From: Anaeramoeba flamelloides
Lineage: Eukaryota > Metamonada > Anaeramoebidae
Direction: 5' to 3'
DNA: 64,000 nucleotides
Assembly (NCBI GenBank): GCA_027625915.1
Contig: JANTQA010000075.1
Coordinates: 248,001-312,000 of the forward strand
The notes below the pieces were generated by a model. That model did no database searches. It had not been told where the DNA came from and saw only the letters and a program-made list of their open reading frames with translations. How positions within the stretch are numbered: position 1 is the stretch's first letter; every line of letters starts with the position of its first letter. Made by a program: the position numbers and the translations under genes. Positions 11,843-23,600 of this stretch are shown piece after piece.

Positions 11843-14714
11843 ACCTATTAATAAAATTCAAAAATCAGAGTATATTTAATAAAATATTCTAAATAATTTT
11901 ATCAATTTTAATTATCTCAAATCAAAAAAACATTATTTTTATTTTAAATTTAATTTCTAAAAATTTTTTTGGTAAGGGACTAGTAACTCTTATTTATTTT
12001 TTTCCCCAAAGGTAATATAGTAATTATTTACACAGAGATACAATTAAACTCGATATACAACTTCATTTGTTAACTTTAGAGAGATGAGTTATCATTTTTA
12101 AAAGAATTAATTTTTCCAAATTAGATTTATTTTGAGTAACAAGATCTTGATCTTTTTTTGTTGTTTTTTTGGATCAAATTTAAAAAAAGAAAAATTTGCA
12201 TAAAAATATTTATTTTGAAGAAATCTTACTTTTAGTAATTTATAGAAGAGTCTTTATTAACAAATAACCTTGAACCTTTAATCTTATTTTAAAAATACAA
12301 TAAAAATAAATCAATATGGAATACATTGAAGATCTAAAAAAATTGATCTTCTTTTTTTATTTCACAAATATTTATTAAATTTCTTGAAATTTAAGAGTTC
12401 AGACAATTTTCTTTTTCATATATTAAGAGTATAAAAAAGGAACTGTTTGTATTAAAATCAGTTTTTTGATAATATCTATTATTTTTTTTATTATTAGATT
12501 TATTTATTTGAATTTTTTTTATTTGGTTGACAATCTTTAAAAAATTGAGAAATTATTGTAAAACCTATTGAGAAATTTAGTCTTTGTGTTGTTAATAACT
12601 CACAGGAATAATTAAGATTGAATAATTAATTATGGATTATAAATAATTAAATTATAAAGTATTTCTTTAGATTTTAAGTTGATTTCTAGTTTAAAAAAGT
12701 ATTTTGGTAGAATTTTTAATTTCGATTTTTGGTCATTTCTCGTGTATATTTTAATTTAATAAAAAGAAAAAATTGATTTGAACTGTTCTTTGAATCAAAA
12801 AATTATATTTTTTCCAAGTTTAAAATAATTAGTGTAATTTATATGAAATTAAGTAGATTTTTTAGATTGTGTTAATCCAGTACTTAGTGGTTTTTATTTT
12901 TTAATTATATTTTAGTACAATTCCTTTACAGGCAATAAAATTTCTTTCCAATTTCAAAGGATGATAATTTTTTTTTTTAAATGATTTGGAAATATATTGG
13001 GATTTTGACTTTTTACAAAAATGAGAAAAATATCAAAACTTTTAAAACCAATTATTCATTTCTGAAAATAACATTGCAAGTAAGTTTACTCTTTTAGTAA
13101 TCAAATTTTTACACGCTTTTCAATTTGAAGATACCGAAATATTATTTTATATTTACCATTAAATTTGCTTGAAGATTTTTTTATTTTACTAGTTCAACAA
13201 AATGAATTAGTCTTGTCTTAAGAATGAAGCATACTCTCATCATTAAAGCCGAATGTTGTAGATTTAAAACAAATATCAACAAAAGAATTCTCCCTGATTA
13301 AAATAAATCTAACCCTTTTAAAGCGAAGAAAGAATGAAGTATTTTATAATAAATTGTTTTGAAATGGGGGGGGGGTTAAGATTTTAATTAGACAAAGAAA
13401 ATATTATTTATTAAAATTTGGAGTAGTAAATTCTATTTAGATTTTTTAGAACATATAAACTCTTTCCCAAAAAAAAGCAAGGAAATTATTACACAATATC
13501 TTTATTTAATTCAACCCTCATAAAACGATTTAAACATAGAAAATTATTATTTGTCATATATTGATTTTTAGTAATAATTCACTTTGTTTTTTATGTTTTA
13601 AGACATTTCATTAATAAAAGATATTAAAATTTCCCATCTCAATTTTATATGATATTTTTTTTAGATATGAAAATTGGTTGTTTATTATTTTCTTTTTAAT
13701 TGAAAAAATCGTTATAATAACTTGTTTAACCCCAAAGAATTTTCCAATAGAATTAGGAAACCTTATAGATATACTTTATTGTTTAAAAATCGTTTATACC
13801 CTACCATATTTTCGGTTTTTTATAGAAATTATTCGTACATTGCTTTCACCAAAAAAATTACTTATTTTTTTTTTATTTTTTGGGAATATTTTGGAAATAT
13901 TTTGAAGTATATCCATTAATATGTATTGATTCAATCATTACTAATATAACTCCTAATTTTATATTTTCAATTTACCAATACCCCCACTAACAAAGATTAT
14001 TTTTAATGAAATGTGAGCAAAAAGTCCTACTTTTTTTTGGAAATATCACATGCATCAAGTAAATATACTAATTACCTTTCAAACAAAATTTTTAATTTGA
14101 AATGTTATCAAAGGATTATAAGATATATAATTTATAAAAAATTATCTGAGAAAGAAATATTTATAATTAAAAAGTTTAGAGTAATCTACAATAAAAAAAT
14201 AACTTGAAAAAATTTTTCTTAGTTATTGTGATTTTATTATTTCTTTAATAAAATTTTGTCAAAAAAATTTTTTTTTATTTTGTTGGAAAATTTCTCTCCA
14301 CACAAAAGAATTCTTTGTTTTAATAATAAAAACACAAACAACTTTATTTGGAATTTTTTGGGACATTTTTACCCCAAAATTGTCTAAAATGCTTGATTAA
14401 ATAATTTATTCATTATAAAAGTTATTTTGACATCACATAGAAAATTTGTTTTGTCTACTGATTACCATTCAACATTAATATTAATATTTGATTCTAAATA
14501 ATTTAAAAATAAAAAAAACTATAAATTAAATTTGAAAAAAACACTATTTTCCTCACAGACAACTAGTATGAAAAAGTAAAAGTGAAAAAAAAAAGTTAGA
14601 CAAAACTACAATTTCAATTATCATTTCATCCTTGTTAATTGGGCTTATCCACATTATAATAAATATTCCAGTTCTTAAAAACTTATGGGTGTTGTATTTA
14701 TTGTTATTAATATA
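11843..14714. other. gene-poor AT-rich stretch
   Basis: No gene, RNA or element ends recognised. Short open frames around 13.7-14.2 kb are Ile/Phe/Lys-rich and show no domain or plausible splice context. A G9-10 run lies near 13366. Confidence 0.45.
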
Positions 14715-14861
14715 CAGTCAGTTTCAAATTTAATGGACAAAATTCAGATTCTAATAAAACAATTTGTAAAAAAAAAATTACAAATTTTGTGCTTTAATTT
14801 GAGATTTTTTTTGTGCCTTAAATTACGTTGAAAGTTTGTGTCTTAAAAGTGAAACTGACTG
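14715..14861. mobile_element. Tc1/mariner-like palindromic MITE, copy 1
   Basis: Flanked by TA and bounded by CAGTCAGTTTC and GAAACTGACTG. The two halves are inverted repeats of each other over most of the length, with the shared core TTGTGCCTTAA. TA flanks and CAGT ends are the signature of Tc1/mariner-type termini. It is non-coding. Confidence 0.8.
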
Positions 14862-14944
14862 TAACCAATAGTTTTGAAAATACTCTTATCATTTAAAAAA
14901 ACACAAATACAGAAAAAAAAGAACTGATGTTAAATATTGGGAGT

Positions 14945-15035
14945 ATCCTTGTTTTTTTTTTTACTTTTTGGAATAAACCGAAAATTTATTAAAATTTTCT
15001 GTTTATTTCAAAAATTAAAAAAAACCTAATGAAAA
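14945..15035. repeat. short palindromic dispersed repeat
   Basis: A near-palindrome around AATAAACCGAAAATTT and AAAATTTTCTGTTTATT, ending TTAAAAAAAACCTAA. Related units occur at about 51700..51790, 52050..52130 and 52255..52330. Confidence 0.6.
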
Positions 15036-15247
15036 ATCAAAGAAAAATTATTTTTACCAATTTAAAAGAACAAATAATACTTTTACAGTCAAAATAATTG
15101 GTCCCCTATTTGAAAAATATTCATTAGATTTTAATTACATTCAACATATATGAAAATGACTTCTTATCTAGAAGCAAAAAAGTTTTCAATTTTTTTACTA
15201 TTAAATTGAAAAAAAATATTACTGGAAAATTAGATTTACCAACTTAA

Positions 15248-15990
15248 GGGATTATCGTCACCATAGATTTCTCTATAATCAAAGTATGTTGTAATTGGGT
15301 GTAAATGGTATTAGTGAACATGGCTCTGATAGCTCTAAAAAATATATTATAAAATATATTGCTCAATAAATTATTACATTTTTTACTAATTATCACAATT
15401 AAAAAATTTCATTTTGAAAATTTTTTTTTTAATTCCTTTTCCAAATCTAAAAATAGAAACCCAAAATACAGTATTCCGGTATTTAATAATTTAGATTTAG
15501 AACTTCCAAAAGTAACTATTTTTATAATTTTTGAATTTCAAAGATTAACTCAATAATCATCAACATAAAAGTACAAAGACTGATTAATTTTGTTTGCTTT
15601 TGATAAAGGTTCTTGTAGTATCAATATATTTCAATGATTTGAGAAATAATTTGACAAAAAACTTTATTGGTTAATTATTTAATTTTAAAAAAAAACGAAT
15701 TTTTTAGCAACTAATTTACATTTCGCCATAAATTTAAGATAGATATTTCTTGACTTTGTAGTCTGAATATTGATAATTCAATCATAAAATTTATGGCAAA
15801 ATACAGATTTTATTCTGAATTTGCTGGGTTTTTTACTAATACATAGATAATTTTTAATTGATGAGATCAACAAATATTACTACTTTGCAATCGATTTTTT
15901 AGAGACATTTGAACCATGTAAAACTAATGTTGTTAGGTCTAATAACAACATACTTTGATCCTAGGCTTCTCCTTGGTAGACGCTAATCCC
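15248..15990. mobile_element. 743-bp TTAA-flanked TIR element, complete copy
   Basis: TTAA lies on both sides, with inverted ends GGGATTATCGTCACCA and, read from the right, GGGATTAGCGTCTACCA. A shared sub-terminal ATCAAAGTATGTTGT occurs in both ends. It is non-coding. A related 5' half lies at 59255..59730. TTAA flanks recall piggyBac-type target duplication, but the ends start GGG rather than CCC, so the superfamily is left open. Confidence 0.75.
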
Positions 15991-17210
15991 TTAAATACTA
16001 AAATATCTTGAAAAATATTTTTTGATCAAAGATCCTTTATTAACCAAAGTGTATATTCTAATTGAAGTTAGTAAAAAGGGTAAAATTAGCAAATATTTGA
16101 TTTTTTTTTGATAAAATTTTTTCATGATCGTGTAGTATAAAACAATATATTTATATTAGTATTTCTCATTATCAAAGAGGAAGGTTGTATTTATACATAA
16201 ATAAATTTCGAAAATATAACAAATTTTCGATTTTTATTACTGTAATTTATTTCTTATTGATATATTTTTCATTCCTGAAAAAAATGTGATATAGCTACGA
16301 TTACACAATTTAATGATCACAGAATATTCATTTATTTCTATTTTAATAGTTATTGAATTTATAAAAATCTAATATAAAAAAACATTTGTTAATTTTTATA
16401 TTTTGGGTTTTTTTTTTCTGCAACACACTCCCATATTACATGTGCAAAAATTGATGTCTTAATATTTTCTCTCCTTAGAAAAACCAAAATATTACTTGGA
16501 AATGATCCAAAACTCAGAGTATTAAATACCAAACCCACACCAGTAATCTAACATACAATTATATTGCTTGTGTTAATTGTGGGTGGATAAATAGACTTGT
16601 AAATAATTTTAAATGATAGGGAACTTGGAGATTTACAAAACTTCCTCGACATTTATCTTGATTTAATTGGGTAATCTGAAATAGAATATTTCTCCAAAAA
16701 AAATGATTAACAAAATAATCAATAATTCGCAATATTTCAGATTACATTGAACAAACAAGAATTTGGTGATTTGGATTGACGATACAATAAAGTTATATTG
16801 ATTCACTTTTTTATTTCATTTCAGATATTCCTTCAAAAACAATTTTGTAAAAAATTAATTTCATTTTTTCCATTAACATTGTAATTAATTTGGTTTTGAT
16901 GATTTAAAGCCCAACTCAAAAACTTATTTCTTCTTTTTTTGATTTTTTGTTAAAGTAGAAAGAGTGAAAAAAACTTGAAAAATGAAATGGGAAAAATTGT
17001 ATTCCCCTTATTTTTTCATCAAATGAAACAAAACAGTTTGTTTTTTCCGTTTTTCAAAGCGAAATTTCCCAACAATTGGTAAATAATTTTAGAAATCGAA
17101 ATTTTGACAAAAAAAAAAGTTAATTTCCGAATTAGAATTTATTTTTTTTCTTTTTTGACTTTGTTTCGAAACAATATTTAGCACAGTGTTTTATCATTTT
17201 TTTTTCAACA
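15991..17210. other. intergenic, nothing recognised
   Basis: AT-rich DNA ahead of the CH-domain fragment. No gene or element ends were identified. Confidence 0.4.
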
Positions 17211-17573
17211 ATGGAAGACCGTGACGAAGAAACTATCCAAGTAAAGAACTGTCTCCAAACTAACCACTCAACCTATCTTTTTATTTCAAGCCAATCAAAT
17301 GATTAAAAAACAAAAACAATAAAATATTCTTTCTAAAATAGGAATTTACTTATTGGATAAACCGACAATTGACAAGAAGGGGAATGTGGATCGAAAGTTT
17401 TGAAGAGCACCTCTTTGATGGTGTGATCCTTTGTCATGTTCTTGAAATTATAACAGAAAAGAACCTAAGATTTAAAAAAAACCCAAAAAACAATATTATC
17501 ATCACATCAAATTTTCACTTGATTGTTCAGGAGATCCGAGAAAGTGGGGTTCGTATTTCTGTAAATGTGTCTG
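17211..17573 (+). pseudogene. N-terminal part of a calponin-homology (CH) domain gene
   Basis: Two exons, 17211..17240 (MEDRDEETIQ) and 17342..17573, give a good first CH-domain half. It includes YWINRQLTRRGMWIESFEEH, DGVILCHVLEIITEKNLRFK, then RESGVRISVN. CH domains bind actin or serve as signalling modules. The next conserved block, about IVDGN...LGLIW, should follow, but I cannot find it on this strand before the next gene at 20631. A donor-like GTAAGC follows the exon. So this is either a 3'-truncated relic or a gene whose remaining exon is too diverged for me to see. The exons themselves have no stop, so the truncation, not decay, is the reason for calling it a fragment. A link to the DH-PH gene downstream (Vav-like order CH-DH-PH) was considered but is not supported. 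Confidence 0.6.
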
Positions 17574-18460
17574 GTAAGCGAATTATTCCCATTACTTTTG
17601 GCATGTTAATTTCTTTATGGTTTTGTATTTGTTCGTCAAAATCAGCTTGAGAGTACATGGCACATCAACAAAGGGATATCTGATCTCGTTCTTTTTGGAA
17701 GAAAATAAAAAAAAAAAATAAAAAAAAAACAATTTTGAAAACAAAAAGAACCAAAAATTCAAGAAAAGAAATTTCTCTTTCACCTTTCTTTCCTTAAAAG
17801 AAGAAATTGTTTTGCTTTTACGAAAAATTATTTGCTCAACATTCAAAAAAACAGTAATTTTTGGGCTCCTTTTCTTTAGTCAGTGTAAAATGAAAAAAAA
17901 ATTCTAATTTGCTATTTCTTCTGTTACTTGGTTAATTTTTGTTGTAACTTTAAAGAGAAATTCCTCTTCTTTTTGTTGGCATAAAAAATTGACGATGAGT
18001 AAAATAAAACTTGCTGGTAAAAATAAAAACGATCCTATTATGACTTTTTTCTGGTAAAATAAGGAATTGTTTCCTTCACACAATTTACTTACTCTGTAAC
18101 TGTGTTGACGTTTAATTATTTTTCTCAAGTTAAAATTTCAAAGAGAATCGATCTTGTTTTTTCTCAAAATCTAAAATAAAAAATAACAAAAAAAGAATAA
18201 TTTGTTCATTGGAATTGTGTTTTGTCTTCTGAAAATTACAACAAATTTTTATGAACAAAGGTTCTAAAATATTCTTTCTCGCCTCTTATCTTCTTGAGTT
18301 CACTGATCGTAAATTGAAATAACAAAAAGAAATTTTCATAAGTGGCAGTAAGAAAAATGTCGGGAAGGGAAAAATAGTTTGACACTATTTTTAATTGAAA
18401 ACATTGCTGAAAGTAATTTTTTTATTCAACAAATCAAGGAAAAAACAATAGCAACCTAAA

Positions 18461-18952
18461 GGTGAGTTTTGCTAATGAATTCTGAGAAGATATCACAAAA
18501 ACTATCCCTTTATATTGGTTTAGGCGATTACGAACTTTTGCCCAAAGATTAAAAGACATTATTTTTGGAAAAAATGATGTTTGTTTACATTTTTTATTTG
18601 GTTTGTATGCTTTGATCTTTCGTAAATACCCCAAAACATTCTTTACCAAGCTATTAAAAATACACCTAAGAAGATATTTATCCAATTGGTTTTTGATACA
18701 AGTCAGTTATTAGTGTCTTTGTAACTGATAACTCAAATAAAATTTAATAATTTCACCATAAACCAAGACCACTACTTCACTGGTTCTTTGTTTCAAGTGG
18801 GTGTTGACAATATAACCAAAAAATACCAAAAAAAACTTGTATTTTTTTGTAAAAATAATTTCTTTTAATCTTTGGGCAAAAGTTCTCCATCGCCTAAACC
18901 AATATAAAACGATTGCCTTTTGAATGTATTCTCAGAATTCATTTGCAACATA
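18461..18952. mobile_element. ~490-bp long-TIR element with 9-bp direct repeats
   Basis: Arms of ~100 bp are inverted repeats (shared AATGAATTCTGAGAA, TTTATATTGGTTTAGGCGAT and AACTTTTGCCCAAAGATTAA). CAACCTAAA flanks the element directly at 18452..18460 and 18953..18961. Long TIRs with a 9-bp duplication are typical of Mutator-like elements. It is non-coding and lies between the CH fragment and the DH-PH gene. Confidence 0.72.
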
Positions 18953-18961
18953 CAACCTAAA

Positions 18962-20630
18962 AATGACCTTATAACCATGGGGCTATTAAAATTAATTATA
19001 AACTTTCCCCTATAACCAAGGGCACACCTTTAAAATTATAAAAATAAGCCAAATATCAAAATTTTGAAAGTTTTATAAAGAGGAGTTGGGGAAATATTTC
19101 AGTTTTATCATTTAATTTTTTTATCTTTTTAATTCCACTATTTCGTTTCTTATAAAAAAAAATTCAAACTAATCATAATCCCTTTTAATATGAAAATAAA
19201 TTCATTTGACAATTTTTGATATAATTGGATGAAACTTTGTTCAACCAAATAAAACAAAAAAGCAATATTTAGTTCCAAAAAGATAATTCAAATATTTATA
19301 CTTTTTTAATGGGGAAATGTAATTCAAAAAGTAACACAATTTTCAAAAAAAGAAAAAGGAAGAAAATTTGATGAGAAAAGGAAAAAATATTGTAAAAGAA
19401 AGAAAAGGGAAAGTAAAAAGGAATTATCAGAATTTATAAAAATTGTTTTGAACAAATCATAAAATATAACTGAAAGTTTGAACAGATCACAGTATTTGAA
19501 AAAAAAAAAAAAAAATGATCAATTTTTTTATTTATTTGTAACACAAACAAAAATTAAAATGGGATTTCTTCTTCCAAAATTAAGGGCACGACACCTTTTT
19601 TTTGATAATGTATTACTATTTTTAATTATTGAGATTTTACAATTAGCAAAAAATATTAATTCCAATAATAACTTTGAGGCACTAAAGATTTTTTTCATTT
19701 TATTCTTCAAAAAATGAAATATTAAGAAAGAAATTTTATCAATTAAAAAAATAAAAGTACCCAAAATTTTGGGAAAGATTTTATATATCAAAAATTGGAA
19801 ATCTAATAAACAAAAACCAGAAAAAAAATCATCATTTTTTAAAAGCCTATCTTAAAAAATGACTTGTATTTTTTTTTTTTTTTTTTCTTCAGGATAGGAA
19901 GATCTACTTGTTTGCTGGTTCTTTTAAATGAATATTTTCTTGTATTTTAAATTCATTCACTTTTTGAATATAAATTTACAGTTGGAAGAAATTTTTTCGA
20001 CAGAGAAAAATAGCTGAACAGCATTTTTGGTTGTAGGTATTACTGAAATATATTTCATAAATTGAACAAGTTAAAAAATATTGAAATTTTAACAAACAAA
20101 AAGGTTTCAAAAGATCAGGAAAACAGGTTTTACAAATTAAATACAACAATTTTTTTCGTGAATTATTAAATCTTTTTGTTTTCACTTTTTGAAAATGAAC
20201 TTATAAAAGATCAAAATATCCAATAGATTTTTATTATTCTAAAAATTTTTACATTAAGATTTTCGTGTAAAATAGTGTCAAACTTGAAAAGTCTCAGAAA
20301 TTAAAGTAATCTGAAAACCCAAATAAGGTTTTCAAAACAAAAAACAAATTATTTTTAAATAAAAATCCAAAAATATTGAATAATTTTTAATTGTTATAAA
20401 AACTAATATATATATATATATATATATGTCTATATGTGTGTTTGTGTGTATACGCACCATAAACAAAAAAAAAAAAAGAAATTGTAAAGGGGAATTTTAA
20501 ACAATTAACTTCACTTGTTTGGGCAATAATCCAATTCAAAAAAAAATTAACCAATCAAAGGAATTGTTCATTATTCAAAAAGAACAACATAAACATAAAT
20601 AAAAACCAAAACAACAATTCAATAAGAAAC
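18962..20630. other. upstream region of the DH-PH gene
   Basis: AT-rich, with a (TA)n tract near 20407..20427. No gene recognised; the open frames at 19.5-20.2 kb are Lys/Phe/Ile-rich shadows. I searched here for the missing second half of the CH domain and did not find it. Confidence 0.45.
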
Positions 20631-23600
20631 ATGAGCAAACTCTCAGGGGAAAGTACGCATGTAATTAGAAACAAAAGCCCAATAAAGCCCATAAACAAAA
20701 TTTCAGAGAACAGACCAATCAAAAGCACAAACACAATCGCAATTGCAAATAAAAGAGAAAGCAAAAGTTTAAACAAAAATCCAATAAAAATCATAAACAA
20801 AAGCTCAGAGAGCAGACCAATCAATGGCACAAACACAACCGCAATTGCAAATAAAAGAGAAAGCAAAAGCTTAAACAAAAATCCAATAAAACCCATAAAC
20901 AAAAGCTCAGGTAAAAGTACAAGCAAAAGCTCAGAGAAAACATCAACCACAAGCACAGGCAAAAGTACAAGCACAAGCAAAAGCACAAGCAAAGGAGAAA
21001 GCACAAGCACAAGCAAAAGCACGAGCAAAAGAGAAAGTACAAGTACAAGTAAAAATACAAGCAAAAGCTCAGATAAAACTGCAAGCAAAAGCACAAGCAA
21101 AAGCACAAGCAAAAGCACAAGCAAAAGCACAAGCAAAAGCACAAGCAAAAGCACAAGCAAAAGCACAAGCAAAAGCACAAGCAAAAGTTCAAGCAAAAGA
21201 GAAAGTACAAGTACAAGCACAAGCACAAGTAAAAGTACAAGTAAAAGTACAAGCAAAAGCACAAGTAAAAGTACAAGTAAAAGTACAAGCAAAAGCACAA
21301 GCAAAAGCACAAGCAAAAGCACAAGCAAAAGTTCAGGGAAAAGTTCAGAGAAAGGATCAGACAAAAGAGAAAGCAAAAGCAAAAGCTCTGGTAAAAGAGA
21401 AAGTGCAAGCACAAGCAAAAGTTCAAGCAAAAGAGAAAGTGCAAGCCCAAGTAAAAGTTCAAGTAAAAGAGAAAGCAAAAGTTCAAGCAAAAGCTCTGGT
21501 AAAAGATCAGAGCATAGTTCAAACAAAAGCTCAAGCAAAAGAGAAAGCAAAAGCAAAAGCAAAAGTTCAAGTAAAAGAGAAAGCAAAAGTTCAGGGAAAA
21601 GTTCAGAGAAAGGATCAGACAAAAGAGAAAGCAAAAGCAAAAGCTCTGGTAAAAGAGAAAGTGCAAGCACAAGCAAAAGTTCAAGCAAAAGAGAAAGTGC
21701 AAGCCCAAGTAAAAGTTCAAGCAAAAGCCCAAGCAAAAGTTCAAGCAAAAGTTCAAGCAAAAGAGAAAGCAAAAGCCCAAGTAAAAGTTCAAGTAAAAAA
21801 GAAAATACAAACACAGGCAAAAGCACAAGCAAAAGTTCAAGTAAAAGAGAAAGCAAAAGTTCAAGCAAAAGTTCTGGTAAAAGATCAGAGCATAGTTCAA
21901 GCAAAAGCACAAATAAAAGTACGAGCAAAAGCTCAGATAAAAGAGCAAGTAAAAGCTCTGGTAAAAGCTCTGGTAAAATTTCAAGCAAAAAAGAAAATAC
22001 AAACACAGGCAAAAGTTCAAGCAAAAGCTCAAGTAAAAGATCAGAGCAAAGTTCAAACAAAGGTTCAATCAAAAGTGCAAGCAAAAGTTCAAGCAAAAGA
22101 GAAAGCAAAAGTACGAGCAAAAGTCCAAACAAAAGCACAAGCAAAAATTCAAACAAAATCTCAGAGAAAAGCCCAAGTAAAAGTTCAAGTAAAGGTTCAA
22201 TCAAAAGCCCGAGTAAAGTTTCAAGCAAAAGTCAAAGCAAAAAAGAAGGCAAAAGCTTAGAGAAAAGTTCAAGTAAAGGCACAAGCAAAAATTCAAACAA
22301 AATCTCAAGTAAAAGATCAGAGCATAGTTCAAGCAAAAATACAAACAAAAGCACAAATAAAGGTACAAGCAAAAGCACAAGCAAAAGCACAAGAAAAAGC
22401 ACTGGTAAAAGTTCAAGCAAAAGAGAAAGCAAAAGCCCGAGTAAAAGAGAAAGCAAAAGTACAAGCAAAAAAGAAGAGAAAAGTTCAAGCAAAAGCACAA
22501 GCAAAAGAACAGATAAAAGTTCAAGCAAAAGCTCTGGTAAAAGTTCAAGCAAAAGAGAAAGTAAAAGCCCGAGCAAAGGTTCAAGCAAAAGAGAAAGCAA
22601 GAGCCCAAACAAAAGTCTAAGCAAAAGCCAAAATAAAAGTTCAAGCAAAAATTCAAACAAAAGTTCAAGCAAAAGTCCAAGCAAAAAAGAAGAGAAAAGT
22701 CCAAACAAAAGTACAGATAAAAGTTCAAACAAAAGTTCAGGCAAAAGTTCAAACAAAAAAGAAGAGAAAAATTCAAGCCAAAAAGAAGAGATAAGTCCAA
22801 ACAAAAGTACAGAAAAAAGCACAGACAAAAATACAAGCACAAACACAAACACAAACACAAGCAAAAGAGAAAACAAAAGCTTGAACAAAAATCCAATAAA
22901 GACCATAAACAAAAGTTCAGAAAAAAGCTCAGAGAAAACCTCAGACAAAAGTACGAGCAAAAGCTTAGAGAAAAGTACAAGCACGGGCACAAGCTCAATT
23001 CAAACCACCAAACTCACCAACAGAGTAAGAGCGAATTCATATAATCCTCAGCCAATAGCAATGCAAAGAAGAAGGACTTATTCTTACGATCCACAGCAAA
23101 AACAAAAAAACGTAACAAGTCGCTTGAGCATTAATAACACCAGTTCTTCTTTCTCTGGCAAAGGGCAGCAAATAAGGACCCTAAGCAAGCCAAGAACAAA
23201 AAATAAATTAGTGTTTAAATTTGAGAGAATGTTAAATGGCTCTGATAACAATGACTTTCGAAGAAAAAAAATCGTTGAAGAATTGTATCAAACAGAATTA
23301 ACATATTGTGAAGGTTTAAGGGTCATGAGTGAATTGTATTATAAGCCACTCAAGGAATTAAATGTAATTAGCGAAAAGGAATTAAAAATCATTTTTTCAT
23401 GTTTAGAGATCATTAATAAATTTAACCAAGTTTTAAAAACCAAAATATTTGAAAGATTTGAGAATTGGGATGAAAATTCAACAATTGGGGATCTGTTTTT
23501 GCAAATGTCTGATTTTTTAAAAATATATACAATTTATTTAAATAATTTTAATAACTCGATTCATTTATATCATGAATTAACTAAAAAAAAAGCCTTTTCG

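Noticed and set aside
21083-21187. Regular short repeats that might suggest a CRISPR array
   Set aside because: The unit is 12 nt without spacers, encodes STSK in frame, and lies within a eukaryotic gene.
20555-22228. 557-codon Leu-rich open frame antisense to the Ser/Lys tract, plus two other long frames there
   Set aside because: Pure by-product of 6/12-nt repeats that lack stops in several frames. The sense frame continues into DH, PH and ArfGAP domains.
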